Notes: generated by a model not told the origin, from the sequence alone. 9,130 nt of DNA from Deltaproteobacteria bacterium (GCA_019314105.1 JAFCZY010000045.1:1-9130), one strand, 5' to 3'. Shown: positions 1 to 6,012, counted from the first letter of the stretch. Numbers and translations are program-made.

Positions 1-645
1 GGATAATTTCTTTTTTTGCCGAATCTCTTTTAAAATCAACGCCTTTTTCAGGGTCTCTTTTTTATTCATTCTTATTTGATTATTGAGTTTTGTTTCAAGG
101 GCTGTTTTTGCCTGAATTTCTTTTTTCAACGCCTTTTCCAGTATTTCAAACTTTTCAAGATCAACCGTCTGTTTCTCAAGGATATTAAAATCAGATGTGA
201 TGATCCGTTTCATTGAATTTTGCTGGAGAAAAAAATCAAATACAGAGAGTGGCAGCTCCGCGGCATCCAGTCTGCCAAACATATTCATTTTATAAAGCGC
301 CCTGAGCCTTTCCCCCGCATATTCACGGTTCAGGGCAATTTCTCTGGACAATCTTTCCCTGTCCTGACTGAGCGGTTCTATTCTCCCTTCCAATAGCATG
401 ATCTCTTTTGACAGTGCTAAAACTTTTACGCGGGCTTTATTCAATTCATAATCAATTTTATTTAGTCTTTCAATGATTTCAACCTCTTTTTGAGAAAATG
501 TTTCCATCATTTTCTCCTGGGTTTGAATCCGGGTATGGATATCAAGAACCTTGTCTTGAGCGGCAAACCCGGCGGTTGATAATGAAAGGAATATACACCC
601 GATAAAAAAAGCTATTTTAATATTTGTTTTAAGGATAGATAGCAT
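1..645 (-). CDS. EnvC-like murein hydrolase activator, N-terminal part (cut by window edge)
   Basis: This open frame runs off the left edge with 215 codons visible. Residues 1-29 look like a Sec signal peptide: Lys at 6 and 10, a hydrophobic core IAFFIGCIFLSLS, and a likely cleavage after AGFAA, before QD. The mature part is rich in Lys, Glu and Leu heptads, predicted as two long coiled-coil helices (about 31-110 and 145-215). They are separated by a less charged hinge (LRALYKMNMFG, then a stretch around residues 128-148), the pattern of EnvC-type proteins. The C-terminal LytM/M23 domain expected for the family would lie outside the window, so whether it is catalytic cannot be judged. EnvC is a periplasmic partner of FtsX that activates cell-wall amidases at the septum, and the position directly after ftsE-ftsX supports that role. 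The chosen ATG lies 34 nt inside ftsX in another frame. It keeps the signal peptide, whereas later ATGs (codons 46-47, after CAGGAG) would lose it. Confidence 0.85.
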   Translation of the reverse strand, partial: MLSILKTNIKIAFFIGCIFLSLSTAGFAAQDKVLDIHTRIQTQEKMMETFSQKEVEIIERLNKIDYELNKARVKVLALSKEIMLLEGRIEPLSQDRERLSREIALNREYAGERLRALYKMNMFGRLDAAELPLSVFDFFLQQNSMKRIITSDFNILEKQTVDLEKFEILEKALKKEIQAKTALETKLNNQIRMNKKETLKKALILKEIRQKKKLS

Positions 646-1487
646 CCAAACCAACCTAAAAATGTGGATCCGGCAATAATTAACCCTATCGTTTTAACAG
701 ACAGAAACCTGATATCAAAATACAGATAAGAAGCAAGGCTTTGTGTCATTCCCGATGAAATCGCAAGATATGCGATCAAAAGGATGGCCAGCCCTATAAA
801 CCCTCCCAAAAACCCTTGAAGAAGACCTTCTACATAAAAGGGAGCTTTGATAAATGTTTCACTAGCACCCACAAGGCGCATAATTTCAATTTCAAGTTTG
901 CGGGAGTAAAACGCCAGCCGTACGGTATTTGCCGTAATAAACAACGCAATTAAAAAAAAGAGGATGCACATGGCATACCCGGTAATTTTGAACAGATTAA
1001 AAATTTGTAAAAACCGCCCCAGCCAACCCTGACCATATTCAACATCTTCAACGATTTCAATGGCCTTTATACTTTGGGCAACCTTTTGGACTTCCTCAAA
1101 ACTATGATAGGACTTCATCCTGATTTCCAGGGCATCCGGCAGAGGATTTTCTTTTAACGTCTTTAAAAAGGCGCTTTGGGATGACATATTTTTTTTGAGT
1201 TTATCAAGGGCCTGGGCCTTTGAAATATAAACGATTTTATCAATATCACCCAGGGCATTGATCTTTACTTTTAATTCGGGCAGCATCTCCAGACTAAACT
1301 CTTTGTTGAGATAAATCATTGCCCGCCCCCCCTGATTCCATGATTCAATCGCTCTGGAGGCATTTTCAAAAAAAAGCAAAAATACGCTGACAACCAGTAT
1401 TGAAAGAGAAATCGTTATCATCGTAATTAAATTTAAAAATCGATTTGACCGAATATCTGCCAGGGCTTTTTTCACGAAATGAGCCAT
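612..1487 (-). CDS. ftsX: Cell division protein FtsX (ABC transporter-like permease)
   Basis: The 291-residue protein has the FtsX layout: a short cytoplasmic N-terminus, TM1 at about 18-40, a periplasmic domain (about 41-165), then TM2 (166-187), TM3 (220-243) and TM4 (263-285). The cytoplasmic segment after TM2 carries the family motif LEIEIMRLVGAS (198-209), the coupling region typical of FtsX. FtsX works in the inner membrane with the FtsE ATPase. The complex does not transport a substrate; its periplasmic loop binds EnvC-type coiled coils to gate peptidoglycan hydrolysis during division. The start ATG lies 2 nt after the ftsE stop, with GAGAG in the last ftsE codons as a probable ribosome binding site, so translation is likely coupled. 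The 3' end overlaps the start of the EnvC-like gene. Length is normal and no defect is seen. Confidence 0.95.
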   Translation of the reverse strand: MAHFVKKALADIRSNRFLNLITMITISLSILVVSVFLLFFENASRAIESWNQGGRAMIYLNKEFSLEMLPELKVKINALGDIDKIVYISKAQALDKLKKNMSSQSAFLKTLKENPLPDALEIRMKSYHSFEEVQKVAQSIKAIEIVEDVEYGQGWLGRFLQIFNLFKITGYAMCILFFLIALFITANTVRLAFYSRKLEIEIMRLVGASETFIKAPFYVEGLLQGFLGGFIGLAILLIAYLAISSGMTQSLASYLYFDIRFLSVKTIGLIIAGSTFLGWFGCYLSLKQILK

Positions 1488-1489
1488 TC

Positions 1490-2203
1490 TTATTTTCTCT
1501 CTTTGCCCTGGAGAACAGGTGCAATCCGTTTTATTGTCCCTTCACTGATCTCAATATTTCTGCCTCTCACAGTCCTTTCCAGAAGATGCAGATTATGACT
1601 GACAATCAATACAGTTGCTCCTTTTTTATGGTATTCCATTAAAAAATCAAGGATCGCCTGGGCAGACTTTGAATCCAGACTGCCGGTCGGTTCATCCGCA
1701 AAAATAATGGAAGGATCCCCGACAACCGCTCTGGCAACGGCAATCCGCTGCTGTTCACCTCCTGAAAGTGTTGGAGGCAAAGCATTAATTTTTTTCTCCA
1801 TGCCTGTGCTTCTTAACACCTGCATCACTTTTTTTCTGATAAAAGAGGGCTTTTTCCCGGCAGCTTCCAAAACAAGGGCTACGTTTTCATAAACCGTCCG
1901 GTTGGGAATCAATTTAAAATCCTGAAATATCATCCCAAACCGCCGCCGTAAAAAAGGAAGCTTTGAAGAAGAAATTCTGGCAAGGTTCATACCGTCAATC
2001 AGGATTTGCCCTTCAGAAGCTTTTTGGGCAAGATACAATATTTTAAGCAGGGTTGACTTTCCTGCTCCTGAAGGACCTGAAATAAAAATAAGCTCGCCCT
2101 GTTCGACATCAAGGGTGATATCCTTTAAGGCAAGTTTCCCTCCAAATCTCTTACTGACATTAAACAGCCGTATAATTAATTTTTTATTACGCTTATCGTT
2201 CAT
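1490..2203 (-). CDS. ftsE: Cell division ATP-binding protein FtsE
   Basis: The 237-residue ABC ATPase has all its motifs intact: Walker [10 protein letters not shown] (43-51), Q-loop Gln94, signature LSGGE (146-150), Walker B IIFADE (166-171), D-loop SLD (175-177) and switch His203. Identity as FtsE rather than a LolD-type ATPase comes from the directly following ftsX and EnvC-like genes. It sits on the cytoplasmic face of the membrane and its ATP cycle drives FtsX. The N-terminus (MNDKRNKK) is a few residues longer than usual. The ATG at 2203 is the first possible start, because an in-frame TAA lies two codons upstream. It has no good Shine-Dalgarno of its own. A 9-codon upstream ORF ends in an ATGA overlap with it and might supply ribosomes by coupling. 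First gene of the ftsE-ftsX-envC operon. Confidence 0.95.
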   Translation of the reverse strand: MNDKRNKKLIIRLFNVSKRFGGKLALKDITLDVEQGELIFISGPSGAGKSTLLKILYLAQKASEGQILIDGMNLARISSSKLPFLRRRFGMIFQDFKLIPNRTVYENVALVLEAAGKKPSFIRKKVMQVLRSTGMEKKINALPPTLSGGEQQRIAVARAVVGDPSIIFADEPTGSLDSKSAQAILDFLMEYHKKGATVLIVSHNLHLLERTVRGRNIEISEGTIKRIAPVLQGKERK

Positions 2204-2229
2204 ATCTTAACAATCGGGTTACTTAGCAT
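2200..2229 (-). other. Possible 9-codon leader ORF overlapping the ftsE start
   Basis: ATG at 2229-2227 opens a frame encoding MLSNPIVKI, and its TGA (2202-2200) overlaps the ftsE ATG as ATGA, the classic stop-start coupling arrangement. An AAGGA (2236-2232) lies just upstream, but only 2 nt from the ATG, which is tighter than ideal. It would lie in the ftsE leader if transcription starts near 2245. A frame this short can arise by chance, so this is a weak call. Confidence 0.25.
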
Positions 2230-2238
2230 CGTCCTTAA

Positions 2239-2267
2239 TTGACTGAAACTGAATTTACTGTTATAAA
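2239..2267 (+). promoter_or_regulatory. Predicted strong sigma-70 promoter toward tatD
   Basis: TTGACT (2239-2244), a 17-nt spacer and TATAAA (2262-2267) give five of six matches in each hexamer at optimal spacing. The predicted start is about 2274. The transcript would pass through the hairpins at 2279-2358 before reaching tatD. No other promoter-like site is visible between the hairpin and tatD. Confidence 0.6.
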
Positions 2268-2280
2268 TTGCCTGTGTCAA
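2252..2280 (-). promoter_or_regulatory. Predicted sigma-70 promoter for ftsE-ftsX-envC
   Basis: On the minus strand there is a perfect -35 TTGACA (2280-2275), a 17-nt spacer and a -10 TAAATT (2257-2252, four of six matches). This predicts a start near 2245, about 42 nt before the ftsE ATG. It overlaps completely with the plus-strand promoter of the opposite transcript, so the two could not be occupied together. Confidence 0.5.
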
Positions 2281-2362
2281 GGAGTGCTGCGGAACAGTTT
2301 TCCTTACATTGAGCCTTCACTGTTACCGTAAAACGGCTTCTTCCATTCAGTGAAGGCTTTTA
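2274..2362 (+). ncRNA. Candidate structured small RNA or tatD attenuator leader
   Basis: From the predicted start near 2274 to the U-run near 2361 the RNA would be about 88 nt. It folds by eye into two elements. Hairpin 1 (2279-2305) pairs AAGGA with UCCUU outside and GCUG with CAGU inside, around a CGGAA loop and a symmetric 2x2 internal loop. Hairpin 2 (2312-2358) has a perfect 11-bp stem enclosing a small CCGU/ACGG hairpin, and is followed by UUUU. Promoter, compact structure and terminator-like end together resemble an sRNA gene, but the same layout could be a 5' leader that attenuates tatD. It does not match the core motif of SRP RNA, or features I know of tmRNA or tRNA. No family is recognised. 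Confidence 0.4.
2312..2361 (+). terminator. Terminator-like hairpin upstream of tatD
   Basis: AGCCTTCACTG (2312-2322) and CAGTGAAGGCT (2348-2358) form a perfect 11-bp inverted repeat with a 25-nt loop. The loop contains its own CCGT-AAA-ACGG hairpin. On the plus strand the stem is followed by TTTTAAATATT, a short U-run suited to partial rather than full termination. On the minus strand no T-run follows, so it is directional. It lies about 50 nt before the tatD ATG, with no plus-strand gene before it. Confidence 0.5.
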
Positions 2363-2377
2363 AATATTGAGGTAAAA

Positions 2378-2401
2378 ATGCAACCCATTAAAATAAGGTA
2401 A
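2378..2401 (+). other. Possible 7-codon upstream ORF in the tatD leader
   Basis: ATG at 2378 is preceded by TTGAGG with good spacing and encodes MQPIKIR, then TAA. Its ribosome binding site (GAGG, 2369-2372) is better placed than that of tatD, whose nearest one (AAGG, 2395-2398) lies inside this frame and about 12 nt from the tatD ATG. Ribosomes ending here could reinitiate at tatD, 9 nt downstream. Its short length means chance cannot be excluded. Confidence 0.3.
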
Positions 2402-2410
2402 AAAATAAGA

Positions 2411-3196
2411 ATGATATTATTTGATTCCCATTCTCATCTTGATGACAACTGCTATGACAAAGACCTTCAAGATGTTATTGAGCGGGCAGAAAACGAAAAT
2501 GTTCAGGGCATCATGATTGTCGGTGTTAATATCAACACATCTTTAAATGCCATTAAAATAGCCACTACATATAAAAATATTATCACCTCTATCGGTATTC
2601 ATCCCCATGATGCAAAAGATTGTTCCAAAAAAAATATCGAAACCTTGATCCGTCTGGCCAGAGAAAATTCCTGTGTTAAGGCCTGGGGAGAGATCGGCCT
2701 TGATTACAACCGGATGTTTTCACCGGCCAAAGCTCAGGAAGATTGTTTTATCACCCAGCTTGAGCTTGCAGGCGCACTTGACCTGCCATTGATTTTCCAT
2801 GAACGCGATTCAAAGGGAAGGTTTTATGATATATTAAAATCTGAAGGCCCTGAAAGCCGCAAAGGCGTTGTTCATTGTTTTTCAGGCACCAGAGAAGAGA
2901 TGTTCAAGTATCTTGATCTTGGATATTATATTGGGATTACAGGGATATTGACCCTGAAAGAAAGAGGGGCTTATTTAAGACAGATTGCACCGCTTATTCC
3001 TGAAGACCGGATACTCATTGAAACCGATGCCCCGTACCTTACACCCGCCCCTCAAAAGAATAAAACCCGACGCAATGAACCTTGTTTTGTAAAATCAGTC
3101 CTGCTGAGACTTGCCGAGATTAGAAATGCTGATCCGGAAAACCTGTCGCAAACCATATTTAACAATACCAATACACTTTATAGGGTTGACTTTTAA
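2411..3196 (+). CDS. tatD: TatD family metal-dependent DNase / hydrolase
   Basis: The 261-residue protein matches the full TatD length with all metal-site signatures of the TIM-barrel amidohydrolase fold: SHSHLD (His7, His9), GEIGLDY (Glu94), FHER (His130), VHCFSG (His155) and ETDAPYL (Asp206). The conserved RRNEP (220-224) follows. TatD enzymes are cytoplasmic 3'-5' exonucleases acting on single-stranded DNA or RNA. Roles in repair and in quality control of Tat substrates have been proposed, but the protein is not part of the Tat pore. It is a single gene here, divergent from ftsE and convergent with the VWA gene. tatA is 2.3 kb away, with two unrelated minus-strand genes between. The paralogues YcfH and YjjV share these motifs, so the exact orthology is not certain. 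Its leader carries a terminator-like hairpin and a tiny upstream ORF, hinting at post-initiation control. Confidence 0.9.
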   Translation: MILFDSHSHLDDNCYDKDLQDVIERAENENVQGIMIVGVNINTSLNAIKIATTYKNIITSIGIHPHDAKDCSKKNIETLIRLARENSCVKAWGEIGLDYNRMFSPAKAQEDCFITQLELAGALDLPLIFHERDSKGRFYDILKSEGPESRKGVVHCFSGTREEMFKYLDLGYYIGITGILTLKERGAYLRQIAPLIPEDRILIETDAPYLTPAPQKNKTRRNEPCFVKSVLLRLAEIRNADPENLSQTIFNNTNTLYRVDF

Positions 3197-3238
3197 TCAG
3201 GTTGTTTTTTTAACCGGGTTGTCTGCAGTGTCAAGTCA

Positions 3239-4432
3239 TCAGTTTTTGTTCATGAGTTTGGCCACGGCTTTTTCAAGGCCGTCCAGGGATAATTCATACA
3301 TGGAAAAAATTTTTGAGATGGCTATAATGGTGTGTGTGTATCCCCACATGGTTTCTGAAACAGGATTCAACCAGACGGAATGTGAAAAGGTTTGGGCCAA
3401 AAAATTGAGCTGATCTATGCTGGATCGGCCGCTTCTTTCCGAGATATGAATGGAGCCGTCATGGGCCATGAGTTCATAGGGTGCCATACTGGCATCCCCG
3501 ACAATAATCAGCCTTGTATCAGGATCAAGCCGTGAAAATTCAATAATATTCCTGGGTTTCTTATACCGGGCCGGGTCTTCCCAGAGATAATCATAGATCG
3601 TGTTATGGAAAAAATAGGTTTTGACTTCCTTGAACTGAGCCCCTGCGTAATCAAAAAGGGTTTGAACTGCCTGGATATAGGGATCCATTGACCAGCCGCC
3701 ATTATCAATGACCAGAATAATCTTGAGCCTGTCCTTTAACGTCCTGTCAAACATCAGCTCAATTTCACCGGCATTTCTCAGGGTCTCTTTGATGGTTTCA
3801 TCAATATTGATCATATCTTTTGGTCCGGTAGGGATCATGTTTCTCAAGCGTTTGAGTGCCTCACCGATTTGCGCCTGAGTTAAAGGCCCTGATGTTGAAT
3901 AATCTTTATACCGGCGTTCATTGGCCACCTTTACCGCAGATTTATTTCCCGATTCTCCCCCAACCCGCATCCCGCCCGGATGGTAGCCGGAATGGCCAAC
4001 CGGAGAATATCCACCGGTTCCGATCCATTTATAGCCGCCATGATGTTGTCCGTCCTGATCTTTGAGCCGTTCCTTAAAATATTCAATCAATTCGTCCGGC
4101 GACATCTTCTTGAGTTGCTCTTCATCAACCCCCAGCGCGTCCGCCATCATTTTTGGATTTTTAAGCCATTCATCCAGCATGCCACGGGCAATTTCATCAA
4201 TTTCAAACCCGTCATTTTCAGGCAGCGGCACTCCTTCAAAATGGTGAACAAATACCTGATCATATAAATCAAAATACCGTTCGCTTTTGACAAGGATGGC
4301 TCTGGCACAGGTATAAAAATCATCCAGATTGTTAATGATCCCCTGGTGCAGCGCCTTTTGCAACGTGAGAAAAGATGTGGGAGATACCGGTATCCCGATC
4401 TCTTTTAACGTATAGAAAAATTTTACAAACAT
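3239..4432 (-). CDS. VWA domain protein, CoxE-like, partner of MoxR ATPase
   Basis: This is a 397-residue cytoplasmic protein with no signal peptide. Residues 1-125 are a helical N-terminal region. Residues 128-163 are a Gly/His/Ser-rich flexible linker (GGYKWIGTGGYSPVGHSG and onward). From about 165 there is a helical lead-in, and from about 235 a von Willebrand A fold. The MIDAS-like motif reads LVIDNGGWSMDPY, with Asp243 followed by Gly-Gly-Trp-Ser instead of the standard DxSxS, so metal binding may differ. Further on, LIIVGDASMAPYEL (308-321) matches the later conserved VWA strand. It follows the moxR gene by 14 nt, the standard MoxR/VWA pair (compare RavA-ViaA, CbbQ-CbbO, NorQ-NorD), in which the VWA protein adapts the ATPase to a client. 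No client gene is in view, so the role is unknown. GGTGA just before the ATG can serve as ribosome binding site. Confidence 0.8.
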   Translation of the reverse strand: MFVKFFYTLKEIGIPVSPTSFLTLQKALHQGIINNLDDFYTCARAILVKSERYFDLYDQVFVHHFEGVPLPENDGFEIDEIARGMLDEWLKNPKMMADALGVDEEQLKKMSPDELIEYFKERLKDQDGQHHGGYKWIGTGGYSPVGHSGYHPGGMRVGGESGNKSAVKVANERRYKDYSTSGPLTQAQIGEALKRLRNMIPTGPKDMINIDETIKETLRNAGEIELMFDRTLKDRLKIILVIDNGGWSMDPYIQAVQTLFDYAGAQFKEVKTYFFHNTIYDYLWEDPARYKKPRNIIEFSRLDPDTRLIIVGDASMAPYELMAHDGSIHISERSGRSSIDQLNFLAQTFSHSVWLNPVSETMWGYTHTIIAISKIFSMYELSLDGLEKAVAKLMNKN

Positions 4433-4446
4433 CTATTCACCGGCCA

Positions 4447-5298
4447 TTAAAACATTCGTCTTCTTGATGTTATATTTGCTGCTCTTTCATAGTCAGGACT
4501 CTTTTTAAACAAGACCCCTAGAAATGGAAGATTCCCTTTAATAAGATTCTTTGCCCTGAAATCAGGATCTGCCTTCAATGCTCTGATCCAGTTGATCAAT
4601 TCCCTTGTAGCCGGTTTCTTCTCAATAGAATCTATCTCCCGCATGCTGTAAAATGCGTCAATGGCATTCTGGGCAAGCGTTGAATCAATGTCTTCAAAAT
4701 GAACATTGATGATCTTTCTCATCATTTTGGGGTCGGGAAAGGCAATATGGTGGAAATTACATCTGCCTAAAAAAGGATCGGAAAGATCTTTTTTAGCATT
4801 GGAGGTAATAATGATAACCGGCCTGTGTCTGGCTTTAATAGTTTTATCGGTTTCAATGATATCAAACTGCATCTGGTCAAGAACATCCAGCATATCATCC
4901 TGAAAATCCGTATCTGCCTTGTCAATTTCATCAATCAACAGCACAGTTCTTTTGTCTGAACAAAACGCCTGGCCAATCTTCCCCATTTTGATATACTCAT
5001 CAATATTACTGACATCCCTTTTGGAATCCCCGAACCTGGAATCATTTAAACGGGTCAGGGTATCATATTGATATAATGCCTCAATCAGTTTCATGCTGGA
5101 TTTAACATTAAGGACGATTAAAGGCATATTCAAATTTTCTACAATGGCATGGGCCAGCATGGTTTTACCGGTTCCAGGCTCTCCTTTGAGAAGCAGCGGC
5201 ATCTCAAGTTTCATTGATATATTAACAATTGAGGCAAGTTCCTGATCCAGGACATATTTTTTTGCGCCCTGAAATTCATTATTCGATTCCTGATACAT
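4447..5298 (-). CDS. MoxR-type AAA+ ATPase
   Basis: The 283-residue single AAA+ module carries Walker A GEPGTGKT (39-46), Walker B VLLIDE (119-124), sensor-1 IITSN (163-167), an arginine-finger candidate in FLGRC (Arg179) and sensor-2 ATREL (Arg232). The length and the following VWA gene fit the MoxR branch of chaperone-like ATPases, which remodel or load cofactors into client proteins as rings in the cytoplasm. Asp/Lys-rich stretches at 84-105 and 140-160 flank the pore-loop region. The start is well supported by GGAG (5309-5306) 7 nt upstream. It is the first gene of a two-gene operon with its own likely promoter. The client and pathway cannot be named from this window. The family call is firm; any specific gene name would be a guess. 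Confidence 0.85.
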   Translation of the reverse strand: MYQESNNEFQGAKKYVLDQELASIVNISMKLEMPLLLKGEPGTGKTMLAHAIVENLNMPLIVLNVKSSMKLIEALYQYDTLTRLNDSRFGDSKRDVSNIDEYIKMGKIGQAFCSDKRTVLLIDEIDKADTDFQDDMLDVLDQMQFDIIETDKTIKARHRPVIIITSNAKKDLSDPFLGRCNFHHIAFPDPKMMRKIINVHFEDIDSTLAQNAIDAFYSMREIDSIEKKPATRELINWIRALKADPDFRAKNLIKGNLPFLGVLFKKSPDYERAANITSRRRMF

Positions 5299-5352
5299 AC
5301 CGAATCTCCATATATGGTTTCCGTTTTAAGTTTTACATAAATTTTGATGATA

Positions 5353-5380
5353 ATAATAATCACAAAATAGCGTTTAACAA
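5353..5380 (-). promoter_or_regulatory. Possible sigma-70 promoter for the moxR-VWA pair
   Basis: On the minus strand TTGTTA (5380-5375), a 16-nt spacer and TATTAT (5358-5353) give four and five matches of six. The predicted start is about 5346, some 48 nt before the ATG. The region is AT-rich, so chance matches are likely. Confidence 0.35.
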
Positions 5381-5459
5381 GCTTTTTTTGAAAACTGCCT
5401 GCGTAAAAACATATTACAAAAACGTAACTCTAAGCCGCTTTTGAAAAAATTCTAAAAGA

Positions 5460-5489
5460 TTGACATTTTAATAACTTGGTGCTAATAAT
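5460..5489 (+). promoter_or_regulatory. Predicted sigma-70 promoter for tatA
   Basis: A perfect TTGACA (5460-5465) is followed after 18 nt by AATAAT (5484-5489, five of six). Transcription would start near 5496, giving a leader of about 36 nt to the tatA ATG. The rest of the 233-bp moxR-tatA gap is AT-rich with no other clear signal. Confidence 0.55.
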
Positions 5490-5531
5490 TTTAATTTAAC
5501 AACCATATGATACAAATTTTAGGAGCATGCT

Positions 5532-5720
5532 ATGATTGGTGGGTTAGGAATGCCGGAACTGATAATCATTCTTGTAATTATCCTTATTATATTCGGCGCA
5601 GGAAAACTTCCTGAAATCGGGGCCGGCCTGGGCAAAGGAATAAGAAACTTCAAAAAAGGAACCAAAGAGCCTAAAATTGAAGACAAAGAAGACGAACCGG
5701 AAAAAATCGAAAAAGACTAA
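5532..5720 (+). CDS. tatA: Sec-independent protein translocase subunit TatA
   Basis: The 62-residue protein has the TatA/E plan: a short N-terminus [10 protein letters not shown], one membrane helix (about 8-21, [12 protein letters not shown]), the FG hinge (21-22), and an amphipathic helix carrying [19 protein letters not shown] (25-43). A charged Lys/Glu/Asp tail follows. TatA oligomers form the membrane-thinning or pore element that lets folded twin-arginine proteins cross the inner membrane once TatBC has bound the signal peptide. Glu9 sits where E. coli TatA has Gln8 and TatB has Glu8. That is common outside enterics and is compatible with a TatA that also covers TatB work. It is short even for TatA, but complete. 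AGGAG (5521-5525) lies 6 nt before the ATG. No tatB or tatC is adjacent, so it is a single-gene unit with its own promoter. Confidence 0.92.
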   Translation: MIGGLGMPELIIILVIILIIFGAGKLPEIGAGLGKGIRNFKKGTKEPKIEDKEDEPEKIEKD

Positions 5721-5736
5721 TTATTATATCATTCAT

Positions 5737-5768
5737 TGCAGCCGCCTTTAGATAAAAACGTGGCTGCA
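5737..5768 (+). terminator. Weak hairpin after tatA
   Basis: TGCAGCCGC (5737-5745) pairs with GTGGCTGCA (5760-5768), nine pairs including one G-U, around a 14-nt loop. It starts 17 nt after the tatA stop, in the right place for a terminator. The downstream tail (GCAACCTTTCC) has no proper U-run, so it may protect the 3' end or act with other factors instead. Confidence 0.35.
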
Positions 5769-5874
5769 GCAACCTTTCCTGATTATATCTTCCTTTTATA
5801 ATTTTTCAACTCGGGCTTGCTTTAATTTTGGCATTCATTCATTAAATTACAAAAATGAAATTTATTTTCCATTG

Positions 5875-5896
5875 TTTATAACATTTTTGTGATAAA
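5875..5896 (+). promoter_or_regulatory. Imperfect dyad, candidate regulator site upstream of glnD
   Basis: Arms TTTATAACA (5875-5883) and TGTGATAAA (5888-5896) match at 8 of 9 positions across a TTTT spacer. The centre is about 107 bp upstream of the start expected from the sigma-54 site, within the usual range for enhancer-binding proteins. It is not the NtrC consensus. A perfect TATAAT (5906-5911) follows without a matching -35, so the dyad could instead control a secondary promoter. The surrounding 5769-5947 is very AT-rich with no gene. Confidence 0.3.
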
Positions 5897-5947
5897 TCTT
5901 TTATATATAATAATTTTTCGCTCATATTTTTAATACCTCTTAATAAA

Positions 5948-5971
5948 TGCCAGACCATGCCTGATCTGGCA
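5948..5971. repeat. Inverted repeat overlapping the sigma-54 -24 element
   Basis: TGCCAGA (5948-5954) and TCTGGCA (5965-5971) are a perfect 7-bp inverted repeat with a 10-nt spacer. The right arm contains the GG of the -24 element, so a protein bound here would compete with RNA polymerase. It lies too far upstream to be part of the glnD leader RNA. Confidence 0.4.
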
Positions 5972-5982
5972 CGACCATTGCT
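5967..5982 (+). promoter_or_regulatory. Sigma-54 (RpoN) promoter of glnD-glnB-glnA
   Basis: TGGCACG (5967-5973), four bases, then TTGCT (5978-5982) matches the -24/-12 consensus TGGCACR-N4-TTGCW throughout. The invariant GG (5968-5969) and GC (5980-5981) are exactly 10 nt apart. Transcription would start near 5993, 20 nt before the glnD ATG, leaving just enough leader for the AAGGG ribosome binding site. Sigma-54 promoters need an ATP-driven activator, typically NtrC for nitrogen genes, so the operon is probably induced under nitrogen limitation. Confidence 0.85.
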
Positions 5983-6012
5983 TATGTTAAAATAAATAAG
6001 GGTAAAACAGAT

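Noticed and set aside
2274..2362. SRP (4.5S) RNA, tmRNA or tRNA
   Set aside because: The SRP core GGAAGGAAGCAGCC-type motif, the tmRNA tag region, and the cloverleaf with TTCRA arm are absent.
3197..3238. Possible bidirectional terminator between tatD and the VWA gene
   Set aside because: Only a 4-bp GGTT/AACC stem over a T-run and a distant TGACTT/AAGTCA pair are seen; neither forms a convincing hairpin followed by a U-run.
5381..5447. Direct repeat of GCTTTT-rich, GAAAA-ending blocks (about 5381 and 5435)
   Set aside because: Short, low-complexity AT-rich similarity expected by chance in this composition.
5471..5490. Second sigma-54 site ahead of tatA (TTGGTGC)
   Set aside because: No TTGC-type -12 element at the required spacing; a sigma-70 pair explains the region better.
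2411..5720. A linked Tat operon (tatD with tatA)
   Set aside because: Two minus-strand genes separate them, each has its own promoter, and TatD is not needed for Tat export; closeness is probably incidental.
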